Positions 49,211 to 60,677 of a stretch of DNA of 64,000 bases are shown here, piece after piece. The DNA lies in NCBI GenBank assembly GCA_905221605.1, contig CAJNDS010001236.1:435001-499000 (forward strand), read 5' to 3'. How positions within the stretch are numbered: position 1 is the first letter of the stretch; every line of letters begins with the position of its first letter. Position numbers and translations under genes: made by a program. The DNA comes from Symbiodinium natans. Lineage: Eukaryota > Sar > Dinophyceae > Suessiales > Symbiodiniaceae. A model generated the notes under the pieces. The model worked only from the letters and a program-made list of their open reading frames with translations. It did not search any database and had not been told where the DNA came from.

Positions 49211-51694
49211 GACCCTTATGTGCGTAATGCTTTGGGCGTTGCGCGCTGGGGCTTCGCGACGAGAAGCTGCCCTGCAGCCTTGATGTACAGCCTCAAAACC
49301 CTGACTGCTCCTTCCATTCTGAAAAGGGCACGCATGAAATGCGCACAAGGGTGCAGGACAACAAAGTTGTGTGATAACACCTACGCAACAGCTCCACATG
49401 CTTCGAAACAAGTTCAGTAGGCGGAAGAACCCTAAACCCTGGATGGGTTCAGAGCCCGGGGTCTTCAAACCCGGGAATCCTAGACTAAACTTCTCGTGCC
49501 GGCGAGCTCCTGTTGTGAGAATACCTACGGCTACATGCTCTGTTGCCAAAAATGCCCGGAATACTCCTGTGGCAACTACTGCTGCGTGCCGTGCTTGTAG
49601 GGCGCAGCACTCCGGACTCATACCCCCCGCGCCCCCGAATGGCTGAAATGCAAAGGACCCAGACGGCCAAAAGCCATGAAAGCCCCAAAACTAGCAAGTC
49701 CTGCTTTTTTCTCAATAAGAAGCTTGAAAACTGCATCCTCTCTCCCTTGAAAGTCCGCCGAAAGCAGTCAACAAAGCTCAAAAAAGCTTAAGCTCGACAA
49801 GGCGCCTGGCGCAGCACTACGTGTCGGCGGTGGCCTCGTCCACCACGCCCAGGAGCCAGCTGGCAGCGCAGGTGCTTACCATGAGGTGGGCAGCCGGGGC
49901 AATGAGCGCTGTCAGGCTGATTCCTAGGGGCACTCAAGTACAAGTAGCAAGCAGTAGAAGAGAGACAGTGACGGAGAGAGCGAGAGAGAGAGCGAGAGAG
50001 CCCCTCCGGGGCGGCCTCCTCCTACTGGGGGGGGGGGAGGGGCGCATGCGTGCAGAGAGAGAGAGAGAGAGCGAGACAAAGGCGTTTGGTTGTTGGGGAC
50101 AGGCAGGAATGAAAACGGCCCGAGAGCAATGCGGCGAGTGCATTGTCGAACAGCGACCGAGTGTCCTGTCTGCTGTGTAGAGTCTGTGAGACGCCGACCG
50201 GGGCGGGCCTTGGCGCGGGCGGCGACCCTCAAGTCCCAGAAAAGAAAGGACAAGAGACAACTCGGCGGGCCCGAGGGCGGGAGAGCGAGAACGCGAGAGA
50301 TCGAGAGTGAAGCCTGCGGGCGGTTCTTCTTCACAGTTTAGAGTGCAGAGTTTAGGGTTCACATTCGCTTGAACCTTGTGATTGTCATGTTGGTTCACGT
50401 TCGAAGGGTGGATAAGATTGCCGTTCCATGTGCGTCAACATGAGTAACCACGCTGTATCTATCCCACGCTGGGTCGCACGAGAGAGTAGCCGCCAACCCC
50501 AACCCCAAACCCTAGACCCTCAAGTGAACCCCCGAACCCTAGCCAAAACGCTTAAAGTCCTCAAGCCTTCAAGTTCTTTTCCCTGAAGCCCCTTCTGTTC
50601 GACGCCATGAACCTCGAAGTTTGCAACATCTCAAGCCTGAAGCCTGGGCGTTTGCTTTCCAAGCCGCCCTTATGCAGTGGAGGTGTCTGCATGTCGCCTA
50701 CGAGACCGTCATGAGGACGGTATAGGGCTCGTGTCAGGCCCGTATTTTTCTTGACGACTCTCCGCTTTCTTGAAGAGAAGAAGAGGAAAAAACGGAAACG
50801 CGTAAGACTCGATGCGTTGCATAGGAAGACAAAAGTGTTGTTCACCTGTGTTTCTCTGCTGATGACATTCCGGCAGTCCGGTGAGGGTTTGGGAAGGTAG
50901 GTAGGGGGTAGGGAGGTAGGGGAGCGGTGCAGGTAGGGGAGGCGGCGGGTACGGGGGGGGGGGGGGAGGGCCACGGGAGCATTCTGATCATTTCAACCCA
51001 ACGCAAGCCCTTGAAATCCATGCCTACTTCCATCCATGAGCCCTTCTCAATCTATATACCCTCTGTGAGCCCTCAGCCCTTTACAGCATAAGGGGGCTTG
51101 CGGGGGTAGTGTGCGCGGTGAGAGCAGGGTCTGAACCCTTTGGAGGGCGGAGGGTATGCCGGCTAATGATTCAAGTGTGGTCTTGGTGGACCCTCAGCAG
51201 CTTGCGCCGAAACGCAGGCGTGCAGCCCTGCCTTAGTGAGGTGGCATTTTCGGTCCCTCCCCCTTCAAAAAGAAAGGGTCAAGAAGCAAAACATAGTCAA
51301 GCTTCCCAGTACTGTCTCCCCCCCGAACATAACCCAATGCTGCAGGAGAGCGGCGTCTGACGGCATGCTCCCCACAACCCAGGCGATCCTCACGCCCGGT
51401 GGAGGAGACGACGTGGATGCATTCAGGCGCGGAGGACACTCAGACGTCAGCTTATGTTCCTTCGGGTGCCGTGACCATTTCATCGGCATAGGGGCGCCAG
51501 AAGCACTCGGCAGAAACGACCTCTGGTATCATGCAGCACATGCCAGAACCACATGACACAGTATACTTCCTTGCCAATTCAGGGTAAGTCCCTGGACAAG
51601 CGTCTTGGTTACGGGAGGATGTCTAGGTGGAGGTTTCCCTTGAGTTGCGCGGGCTGGAGCTCTGGGTATGGCAGAAGGTTGAACCCTGGAACCC
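49211..51694. other. Stretch without a supported gene
   Basis: Downstream of TYW4; the first part is presumably its 3' UTR. Contains GA-rich microsatellites (49960-50080) and an open + stretch at about 51350-51556 (including TTQAILTPGGGDDVDAFRRG) that could be an exon but has no clear borders. Confidence 0.4.
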
Positions 51695-51792
51695 TAAACC
51701 CTAAATCCTAAACCCCAAACCCTAAACCCTAAACCCTAAACCCTAAACCCTAAACCCTAAACCCTAAACCCTAAACCCTAAACCCTAAACCC
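51695..51792 (+). repeat. CCCTAAA array
   Basis: About 14 units. Confidence 0.95.
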
Positions 51793-51878
51793 CCCGAACA
51801 GACCCCGCTAGGCCGATGTGGAGCTTCGGCGGCGACGCCGACCTGAAGGTCGCGGATTTGTGACTGCAGGGGTCGGAA

Positions 51879-51993
51879 TTGGGGATGTTCTCCCCTTATA
51901 CTAACCAAGGGTTTAGGGTTTAGGGTTTAGGGTTTAGGGTTTAGGGTTTAGGGTTTAGGGTTTAGGGTTTAGGGTTTAGGGAGTCCTTAATGG
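51879..51993. mobile_element. Family A MITE split by a TTTAGGG array
   Basis: TTGGGGATGTTCTCCCCTTA and TACTAAC (to 51905) continue after the array as AGTCCTTAATGG (51982-51993). Intact copies read TACTAAC directly followed by AGTCCTTAAT. Confidence 0.85.
51907..51981 (-). repeat. TTTAGGG array inside a MITE
   Basis: Ten to eleven perfect units inserted between two adjacent bases of the family A left arm. Confidence 0.95.
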
Positions 51994-52075
51994 ATTTGGG
52001 ATGTTCCCCCCTTGGGTTTATGGGTTTGAGAATGTAGGGTGTTTAGGGTTTAGGGTTTAGGTTGAGGGTTCAGGG

Positions 52076-52177
52076 TTGGGATGTTCCCCCCCTTAAACTG
52101 GCAGTTCTTAATGGGGACTAGTACCCCCTCCAAATCAAGGACTGTTAAACTGTTGGTACAAGGGGGGAACATCCCAA
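52076..52177. mobile_element. Family A MITE, intact copy
   Basis: 102 bp, TTGGGATGTTCCCCC to GGGGGGAACATCCCAA, arms complementary. A second left terminus at about 51995-52012 shows that at least two copies were stacked here, separated by a decayed TTTAGGG patch (52041-52075). Confidence 0.88.
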
Positions 52178-52270
52178 GTCGGCATAGTTGCGAATATTAT
52201 TCCTTGACGGTCCCCTTCGGATTATTCTAGTCATTAAGGCCCCTTAGGTGATTCGAAATGAAGGGCTTTC

Positions 52271-52380
52271 TTGGTAGCACAGTGGTGCCCTTTCACTTTT
52301 TTTGGTTCAAGGTTCCCGTATGCAGGAACCAACCTAAACAAGGGTGCCTTTAATATAATGTGGTTACTGGGCCACCAAGG
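52271..52380. mobile_element. Family E MITE flanked by 20-bp direct repeats
   Basis: TTGGTAGCACAGTGGTGCCC left, TGGTTACTGGGCCACCAAGG right. Flanked by GATTCGAAATGAAGGGCTTT (52250-52269) and GATTCGTAATGAAGGGCTTC (52382-52401). Confidence 0.85.
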
Positions 52381-52599
52381 GGATTCGTAATGAAGGGCTT
52401 CAGAGTTTGCCGGGTTTAAGGCGGGCCAGAGGCGGGCCTCAAAGCATCCCAAACCCAAGCCCTGAATGAAGCGACTCCCTCGCTTCATCGGCCCAGACGA
52501 TACAAACCGAAACCCTGAACTTTGGGCTTCCCCAAGGAGTTTTGGGGACGCTTACAAATTTGGGTGTCTTGGGATTGCGCGAAGGCCTTCAAACCTTTA

Positions 52600-52696
52600 T
52601 GGGGGTTTCCGAGATTAGGGGCACCTTATTGGGGTCCTTATTATGGGATCCTACGATCTGGGAATCTATATTCAGGGTTCCCTATGTTCGTAAATC
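52600..52696. mobile_element. Family B MITE, full-length
   Basis: GGGGGTTTCCGAGATTAGGG left, CCCTATGTTCGTAAATCC right. Confidence 0.7.
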
Positions 52697-52757
52697 CATT
52701 AAATATAAAGCATTGCAGATCCCGAAAGCCCAAGTCAACCTCGGGCTGCACAAGTGG

Positions 52758-52820
52758 TTTAGGGTTTAGGGTTTAGGGTTTAGGGTTTAGGGTTTAGGGT
52801 TTAGGGTTTAGGGTTTAGGG
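52758..52820 (-). repeat. TTTAGGG array
   Basis: Nine perfect units. Confidence 0.95.
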
Positions 52821-52824
52821 TGCT

Positions 52825-52938
52825 TTGGTTTGGTAGGCCGGTGGTACCCTTTTCCCTTCTTCTGGTTCAAGGTTCCGTCATACAGTAGCCAAACCCGAAA
52901 AGGGTGCCCTTGTTATAACATGGTTACTGGGCTACCTA
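52825..52938. mobile_element. Family E MITE, copy 4
   Basis: TTTGGTAGGCCGGTGGTACC left, CATGGTTACTGGGCTACCTA right. It is squeezed between two telomeric arrays. Confidence 0.85.
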
Positions 52939-53225
52939 GCCCTAAGCCCTAAACCCCAAGCCCCAAACCCCAAACCCCAAACCCCAACCCCCAAACCCCA
53001 AACCCCAAACCCCAAACCCCAAACCCCAAACCCCAAACCCCAAACCCTAAACCCCAAGCCCTAAACCCTAAACCCTAAACCCTAAACCCTAAACCCTAAA
53101 CCCTAAACCCTAAACCCCAAACCCCAAACCCTAAACCCCAAGCCCTAAACCCTAAACCCCAAACCCTAAACCCTAAACCCTAAACCCTAAACCCAAACCC
53201 TAAACCCTAAACCCTAACCAACCCT
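52936..53225 (+). repeat. CCCCAAA/CCCTAAA array
   Basis: About 40 units; the left third is almost pure CCCCAAA. Confidence 0.96.
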
Positions 53226-53324
53226 AAAGAGGGCCGCAGCGCAGCCTCGGCAACCGAGTCGCTGCCACTCTCCACACCGCACCTTGCGGAGGCCCTTCGG
53301 CTCCTTTCTTGGGATGTCCCCTTC

Positions 53325-53385
53325 GGGTTTAGGGTTTAGGGTTTAGGGTTTCGGGTTTCGGGTTTAGGGTTTAGGGTTTAGGGAG
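53325..53385 (-). repeat. TTTAGGG/TTTCGGG array
   Basis: Eight units. No supported gene in 53386-53800. Confidence 0.93.
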
Positions 53386-53803
53386 CTTGTAGTACTAACA
53401 GTCCTTAATGAAGGTGTAGGAAGTGGGTTTTTCATTCAGGGTGAGTAGGACAGCCATGAGCTGGACTTCTTGAACCCGAGAGCTTGCTGTACCCAAGCGG
53501 GGCCACGTAGTTGATTTGGGCTTGACAGATTTCAGAGAGTTAGGGCCTATAATCAGGGTTCAGGGTTGCGCTGCTTCTTGCTTACCTGTGGCCCGCGGCA
53601 TGAAGTTACAACCCTCCGACAACCCAGAGTCCTTGCTATAAGGGTGCCACATGTGGGCCCGAATCTACGAGATCTTGCAGGCGTCGCGATTTTGGCTTCA
53701 GGGAATCCCGGTACAAAAACCCACAAGTAAACTCAGCCCTTCATCCTGCGCCGAGCTCGTGCGGCCCTGAAGCATGACTCTCCACCTCCATGGTAGGCAG
53801 TCA

Positions 53804-53883
53804 GTGGATCCCGTCCCCCAAATAGAAGGATTCTCTAGAGCAAGGGCCCCAACAAGGTACCCCCATTTTCGGAAACCCCCACA
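53804..53883. mobile_element. Family B MITE, left-truncated
   Basis: Core AAATAGAAGGATTCTC and right end CCATTTTCGGAAACCCCC. Confidence 0.65.
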
Positions 53884-53931
53884 TGGTTGCTGGGGCCACC
53901 CTAAGCCCTGAGCCCTAAACCCCAAACCAAG

Positions 53932-54060
53932 AGACAGCAGACTCCCTGCAGAGGCCCGGGATGCGCTTCAGCGACACCCGCTCGGTGGCGGCGCAGGCGG
54001 CGACTGCGCGTGGGACGCCTCGCTGTGGCATGGCTTTGAAGCCTTCCCCCAGAGGACTGA
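53932..54060 (+). CDS. Exon-like island, 129 nt
   Basis: AG acceptor and GTTTGG donor; phase 2-2; 42 codons with no stop, including EARDALQRHPLGGG and WDASLWHGFEAFPQ. The donor coincides with the left boundary of a family B element. Family not recognised; may belong to the gene whose later exons start at 58325. Confidence 0.45.
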
Positions 54061-54061
54061 G

Positions 54062-54136
54062 TTTGGGGGTTTACCATATTTGGGGTACTTCATTGGGGTC
54101 CTAGTTATTGGGGGATCCTTCTAGTTGGGGGTGTAG
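54062..54136. mobile_element. Family B MITE starting at an exon donor
   Basis: TTTGGGGGTTTACCATATTT left, core GGGGGATCCTTCTAG; right terminus not recognisable. Confidence 0.6.
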
Positions 54137-55180
54137 AGCGCTGACGTAGCGCATTGTTCATGTAAGAGTACAAATCACGTCACCCTTGTCTCACCCTCAT
54201 CGCATCGACCTCCGGCCGCATCACCCAAAATAGCCGTTCCAAAATAAACAGGCCTCTGTACGTTTCAAGTACGGATTGCGAACGGCTCTCTTATCTACCT
54301 CTCTCATGGACTTTCGCATGGTGAAACTATCTAGCTTCTTCAGGGGAGAGAGAGACAGCTCAAAGCTATGAGTAGCAAGGCATCTGAGCTTTTTGTTGTT
54401 GTTCAGACTTGTGGTTTCAAGGGAGGCCTACTCGGACCCCAGAGGATGAGCCCCTAAGAGGTTCCCTCAGAGTGTGCTCCTATCAGGCAGTTCGATTTCC
54501 TGAGAGAATCTTTAGAAACTTTGTCATAGTTGGGTAACATTTTTACATTCTTAAGGGTACTTAAACCCAATAAGGAATATACACTTAAATTTTTAATATT
54601 ATCCCAACAATGAACAAGGAAAGGGTCCCCCAAACCATGAGGTTTCCAAGCCGTGAATCCATTGCTGCGCCTCTGGCTTCGGCTTCCTGCTTCTCTCTCT
54701 GAGAAAACCCTGGTTTCCTCTTGAAGCGCAGAACTCCATCTTGAAGAATACACACACAAGGGGTTTTTCGTGTTGAAGGATTGGGTTTAGGCGACCTGCC
54801 TGCCCCCCAAATCCATAACCTTGAGCCCCAATCTCTAAACCCTGACCCCTACCCTTAACTCCGATCACCAGGTGCCCCCAGAAGTATGACGCGCGGTCGC
54901 TGAACTCCACGCGGGAGCCTCAGCAAGGGGTGGCTTTGCAGTGTGCCTCAAGTCTAAGCCCTAAACCCACGTTCCTGAACCATAGGGGCCCAAACCCCAA
55001 AAGCCCTGCTAAACCCCAATCACGAACAGCACCAAAAGCGGGAACCCTGACGAACTATAAAGCCCAAATCACGAAACAAAAACAACCAAATCGCACAACC
55101 ATATAGACCCCCGGGCTCTAAACAAATCCAAGCCGCAAAATGCTGCAACCCCAATCCCAGCAGCCTAACCCCTAAAGACC
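54137..55180. other. Stretch without a supported gene
   Basis: AT-richer than its surroundings near 54530-54600. The open frames on the minus strand have no supporting signal. Confidence 0.45.
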
Positions 55181-55312
55181 CTAAAACTAAACCCTAACCC
55201 CTAACCCCTAACCCCTAACCCCTAAACCCCAAACCCCAAACCCCAAACCCTAAACCCTAAACCCTAAACCCTAAACCCTAAACCCTAAACCCTAAACCCT
55301 AAACCCTAAACC
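55180..55312 (+). repeat. CCCCTAA/CCCCAAA/CCCTAAA array
   Basis: About 19 units, three variants in separate blocks. Confidence 0.94.
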
Positions 55313-56007
55313 CATCACTTGGAAGCCGGGAGCCCGAGGCAGCAGCTAGTCACAGACCTGGTCAAGAAAGTGCTGAGAATCCCGGGCAACGTCCTCCCAC
55401 CCGGACATAGCGAGGACTACGGGGGTGCGAGGGGCTAGAGTTTGGGGTTTAGGGTTGTGGGTAAGAGGTATCGTACCGACACACTGACGTGCCTTAATGT
55501 GTTCGAAAACCGGGTGTAATTGCGATCTGTTTCCGGTCGGATGCCTCTCGTCAGACACTGTCACGACAGGAGTTGGCGAAACCCCGGGAGCTGGACCACA
55601 AAAACCTCATCACTAAATCTCCGCGGGGATTGAGTGTGTGTGTTTAGGGCTTGCGAATTCGATTCTGTCTTGAGGGTTTAGGGTTTAGGGTTTAAGGTTC
55701 CGAAGTTGTGCCCTAAGCCCGCGCTTCTTGGTTCCTGGCAAGGGCATCCAGGCATCCCCGACTGCACCAGACTCATCCCCAAACCTGACACTGCTGAACC
55801 TTGCATGTGCCACGTGTTGTCATTGGGCTCTTGAAGTTCGCAAAAGCCTTGCAAGTCGTCCAAATTGCCAGGAGAGGCTTGGGGTTCGAAAGGAACACAG
55901 AAGCCAGCAGAAGCGAACCGGTACAGCCTTTCGGGCCCTAGCCCGATGGCAAGCCATGGGAGGGGAGCCTCCCAGGCAGGGTTGCCCCATCAGGCTGTGG
56001 GGATTTT

Positions 56008-56130
56008 CATGTCTGAAGAAGGGTATATATTACTGTTTCTGGTGAGTGTATATAAGGTTCCTTTTTAATATTGGTGAGTGTATATACCGGGTGTCCTTTT
56101 GGGGGTACAAGAAATATAAACCCTATTGCA
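56008..56130. mobile_element. Family G introner-like element, copy 2
   Basis: Matches 35345-35468. It seems to supply a whole short intron, from GTATATATTACTG (donor near 56027) to TACTCTTGCAG (acceptor at 56143). Confidence 0.7.
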
Positions 56131-56143
56131 TGTACTCTTGCAG

Positions 56144-56202
56144 GACTGGCCCAAGTGGACGGTTCCCCTTGGTTGGGCCTTGAACTCCAACGGCCCCATC
56201 AG
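56144..56202 (+). CDS. Exon-like island, 59 nt
   Basis: CTCTTGCAG|G acceptor and GCAGCC donor, phase 0-2, encoding DWPKWTVPLGWALNSNGPI. Directly follows the family G element, as the 35471 exon does. Product unknown. Confidence 0.45.
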
Positions 56203-56923
56203 GCAGCCTCAGGGCGTTGATGCAATTTTTGGGGTTTAGGGTTTCGGGTTTAGGGTTTGTGTCCTCTTGATGATTTCGATAGTGGGTGTATTCCTCACAG
56301 CGCCAAGGGTGCCAAAAGGGTCCACAGTTTAGATCAAAACCGCGTGTCGGGGGGTTTGGGGGGGTTAGGCAAGTTGCAGCCAAGAATCTTCAGGCTTTGA
56401 AGTTTCAGGGTTCAGCTAAGGATTAACTCTATATTCGTGCAACTGTAACCTGGTAGTCGGTGCGTGCAGGTAAGCCCCGCACGAAATTTGACAGGCACCT
56501 AGACCCGAACTCCATCGGAAGTGTCGGCTGTGATATATGCTCCATGCCTCCTTCAGTACTGCGCCGGAAAGTCCTTTGCCTCAAGCCCTGTGCGTTGGCA
56601 CTGAAGCCCCAAACGCACTAAACCCCGAGCCGTCAAGCCCGAAATGAAGAGAAACACGAATCAAAACGCGATAGTCTTTTATATGTAACAAGTCAGCGAA
56701 GAATCACACCGGAAGGGAGAAGGCTCCAGAGTTCTATTGGTGGCGCGACCTTGTGGCGACCCTGCCGGCAGAATGAAGGGGCAGGACATCATCATAGGGG
56801 TGTCGAGGTTGCCGCAAGTCCTACAATCCGGAGAGGGGCTTGTAAGGTCCGTGGTTTACTGGTCGAGTATTGGGAACCCAAAATCGAAACAGCTTAGCAG
56901 CGCAGATTTTCTGGCGTAGCTCG

Positions 56924-57026
56924 GTAGGCCTTTGGGACATTTTATATTTTCCCATATTTGGTTTAAGAGGACCATCTTCAGGAATATTTTTCAGATGGTT
57001 TTAAGGGCCATCCTAGGTAGAACTTA
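56924..57026. mobile_element. Family H MITE-like element, copy 2
   Basis: CGGTAGGCCTTTGGGACATT left, AAGGGCCATCCTAGGTAGA right; same layout as 655-755. No supported gene in 57027-58320. Confidence 0.65.
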
Positions 57027-58324
57027 GACGTTTAGCTGGGGTTGTATTCCCATTACGTTTAGCGTTGGCTTTGGGTTTGTGGTGTTTAGGGTTCTGGTTC
57101 AAGGTTAAGGGCTGGGGTTCTCTGTGCCGTCTCAAGCACCACCCTCAATCCGAGCTGCTCGTCTCCCACCCAACTGGCTTGGGCTTCTGCTGCCCCACCC
57201 GACTGGCTAGCGTCTGTTTAGGATGCAGCGAAGACACCCTGGCCCTTCATACTCTGAATGGGAAGCACCCGAAGAACCAAACCCGAAGGCCCAATCGAAG
57301 CAACTCCGCTGAGGTTTGGTGCAAGTACATCTGCCTGGATCCTCAGTGCAGGTGCTCCGACGAAAGCTTTGACAAACAGCGCGGGTCGAGGGTTTATGCT
57401 GTGCTTGAGGCGCGAACTGACCCAGCATTGTTAAACCACAAAAGTCCTAGAGCCTTAAAGTCCTCATCATCCCAGAAATCTCAAGGAGCTTGCAGTTAGC
57501 AGTTAAGCCCGGCCATCCTTGTTTGCACTGCGTTGGCTTTGAGGGTTGGCTTGGAGGCCTCGCCCGCCCCACCCCCCCCCGGAACTGGCAGCCCCCCAAC
57601 CCCCATGCCCCTCGCGCCGACCCCCCCCCCCCCAGAACCTGAGCCCGAAAACCCTGAAGCACCCCAAAGTCCCAATCACCAACGCCTCAATCAAAGCTTA
57701 AAGTCTTAGCGCTCTGAAGACTGAAGCCCTGAACGATCAGAAGCTTCTGTTTGCCAAAGCAATGCGCCCTGAGCCAGGCAGTTCAAAGGAGTTTGGAACG
57801 CCAACGATGCGCAGATTCGGTGGTCGGTTGGCTACTGCCAACCGTGCGAGATCTTGAAGGCCGAGCAACCCTGAACCTGAAAAGCCTTTGCCCTGGGTTG
57901 CGAGATCCTGACCAAAGGGACTTAGGACTTGAAGGGTTGAGTTGAGGGTTCAGGCTTGGGCCTATTTTATTTCAAGGGCTTCTGGGTTGTTTCGGGTTTC
58001 GGGTTTGGAGATGCTGCTCCGCCAGCGTGCTTGGCAAATGCCATTGGTGGGGAGTGGTGGGGTCGCGCATATGCTCCCAGGCAGGTTTAGGGTTTTAGGG
58101 TTTAGGGTTAAGGGTTTTGGGGGGGAAAGGTATCGGGTGCAAGGGTTTTTGTATGAGGGGGAGTTAGGTTTTCGGATTAAGGGCCGTAAATCTATGATCC
58201 GGGGAGAAGAAGCAGTCACATAGGAATCGTCAGAGGTTGGGGACACTACTCCGGATTTTGATATATTGGCCTTGGGCCCCAGGACTTTTTCTTACGACAT
58301 GCCCGAACCTTTGTGGGAGTGAAG

Positions 58325-60609
58325 GGTTCTGGCACGGGACGCCTTTGGCAGGCCCAGATGCACGCCTTCAACATCAAGTTCGACATGCTAAGCAAAGGTG
58401 CGCCCCTGCTCGTCTAGGGTTTAGGGTTTAGGGTTAGGGTTTAGGGTTTAGGGTTTAGGGTTTAGGGTGTAGGGTGCAGGGTTTAGGGTTTAGGGTTTAG
58501 GGTTTAGGGTTTAGGGTTTAGGGTTTAGGATGTAATGACCCCAATTCAAACCCCAACACCTAAATCCGGAAACCTGAACTCCCTACAACCCTTGACACGT
58601 GGAATTCACGACCCCTCAAATCCACATACTTGTTCAGGCAAGGTCTTCCTCAACTGGGGCTGATCAAAGTTGATGCTTCTGAAGACGTACAGGGAAAGTA
58701 GTGGTCTTTCAGAGGGTATATTAAAGGTATGATTGGGATGTTCCCCCTTTTCCCAACAGTCCTTAACGGGGATTCTGATAGGGTTACTATAATTACTACT
58801 AAGGACTGTGAGTACAAGGGGGGACATCCCAAGGTCCCCATTTAAGGGCCCCTGTGAATCCCCCCCCGCCCCCCTTCCCCCCACTTCCTCCCCCCGCCCT
58901 TCCCCCCACCTTCCGCCCCCAAACCCTAAACCCTAAACCCTAAACCCTAAACCCTAAACCCTAAACCCTAAACCCTAAACCCTAAACCCTAAACCCTAAA
59001 CCCTAACCCCTAAGCCCTAAGCCCTAATCCCTAAGCCCTAAGCCCTAAGCCCTAAGCCCTAAGCCCTAAGCCCTAAGCCCTAAGCCCTAAGCCCTAAGCC
59101 CTAAGCCCTAAGCCCTAAGCCCTAAGCCCTAAGCCCTAAACCCTAAACCCTAAACCCTAAACCCTACCGAGTTTTGGGTCCGTTAAAAACTAACTACTGG
59201 GAATGTATTGAGTGAACTTTGTATTTTCTCGATGTTATGGGTTTCTTGGGTGGGTGGGTTTTCTTTTCCAACGCTTGACAAGCTGCTTGACTAGTGAATG
59301 CTCGGACTTGAGATGCTGAACCCTAAACCCTAAACCCTAAACCCTAAGCCCTAAGCCCTAAACCCTAAACCCTAAACCCTCCCTAAACCCTAAACCCTAA
59401 ACCCAAATCCCCCCCCCTCTCCCCCCACCTTCCGAGCTGCACCATGTAGTGGGTGCTTCGTAGAAATACCGAGCCCTGAGCGTCTGCAGTTAAGAGTGTG
59501 GGACTGAAGGGTTGGGGGCCCAAGAAACCGGGATTCATTCAGGGCTTAGGACTTAGGGGGATTTAAGGGCGTTGGGTGCAAAGTGTAAGTTTCTGGCCTT
59601 GGTTGCTTTCGGGGCGGTAAGCCTCAAGATCCCAAACTGCTTGCATCAGAGGCGACTGATGCGGGGGGTCGGTGACTCACAGCCAGTCTAGGGATCAGGG
59701 TTTCCCTCAGAAGCCAAAACCCTAAACCCTAAACCCTAAACCCTTAACCCTTAACCCTTAACCCTTAACCCTTAACCCTTAACCCTTAACGTTCGTCGGT
59801 TTCAGGCTTCGTGGGCGCCAGTGGCGCCGACCTGACGGCAGCGGGACTCAAGGCATCTAGCGGTGAGTTGTTTAGGGCCATTTGCCTTGGACGTACATAC
59901 CCAGCTGAGACTTAAGTTGCCCCTAACCCTAAACCCTAAACCCTCAACCCTATCCCTCCTAAGCCCTAAGCCCTAAACCCTAAACCCTAAGCCCTCACAT
60001 GAAACCTTGGGTCCCTCAGCCCTAAAAAACCCCAGCAGTCCGAAGCTGTGACAGGCATCAAATGCAAGCAATGGGCCTTGGGGAATGGGCCGGCCCTGTC
60101 CCACCCGAAAGCCGAAGAACTTAGCCCAATGACGTGAACCACACATTGGGATGTTCCCCCTTATACGAAGAGTCCTTAATAGGGATCATAGCACCCCCCT
60201 CCATCTCCCTACAACTGGTTTCGGGTTTATGGTTTAGGGTTTAGGACTGTTAGGAGAAGGGGGGAACATCCCAAACCACACTTGCACAAGGAACGAAGAC
60301 GTGGGCCACCCACACCATTGGCATGATCTCCGGGCGGATCCCCAACACGCTCGGTAATTTAGGGTTTAGTGGTAATATAGGGTTTAGGGTTTAGGATTTA
60401 GGGTTTAGGGGTAATATAGGGTTTAGGGGTAATATAGGGCTTAGGGCTTAGGGGTCAGAATAATTATAATAGTATTCCCTTATTGTCCCTATATACTTGT
60501 ACTGAAATAACCCCCAACACTGTTCTACTTATTCAGGCCCCAAGATTCCACGAAGCCCTGAGTAGCCCCTGGTTGCGCCCGAGGGAGGGGGGGGGGGGTG
60601 GGGTGACCA

Positions 60610-60677
<68 letters not shown>

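Larger units (their letters stand above)
51868..52238. mobile_element. Family C element split by nested family A insertions
   Basis: AGGGGTCGGAAT (left part, 51868-51879) and CGAATATTATTCC...CATTAAGGCCCCTT (right part, from about 52190) form one family C element. Between them lie at least two family A copies and two arrays. GTCGGAAT before and GTCGGCAT after the insert look like an 8-bp target duplication with one mismatch. Confidence 0.75.
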
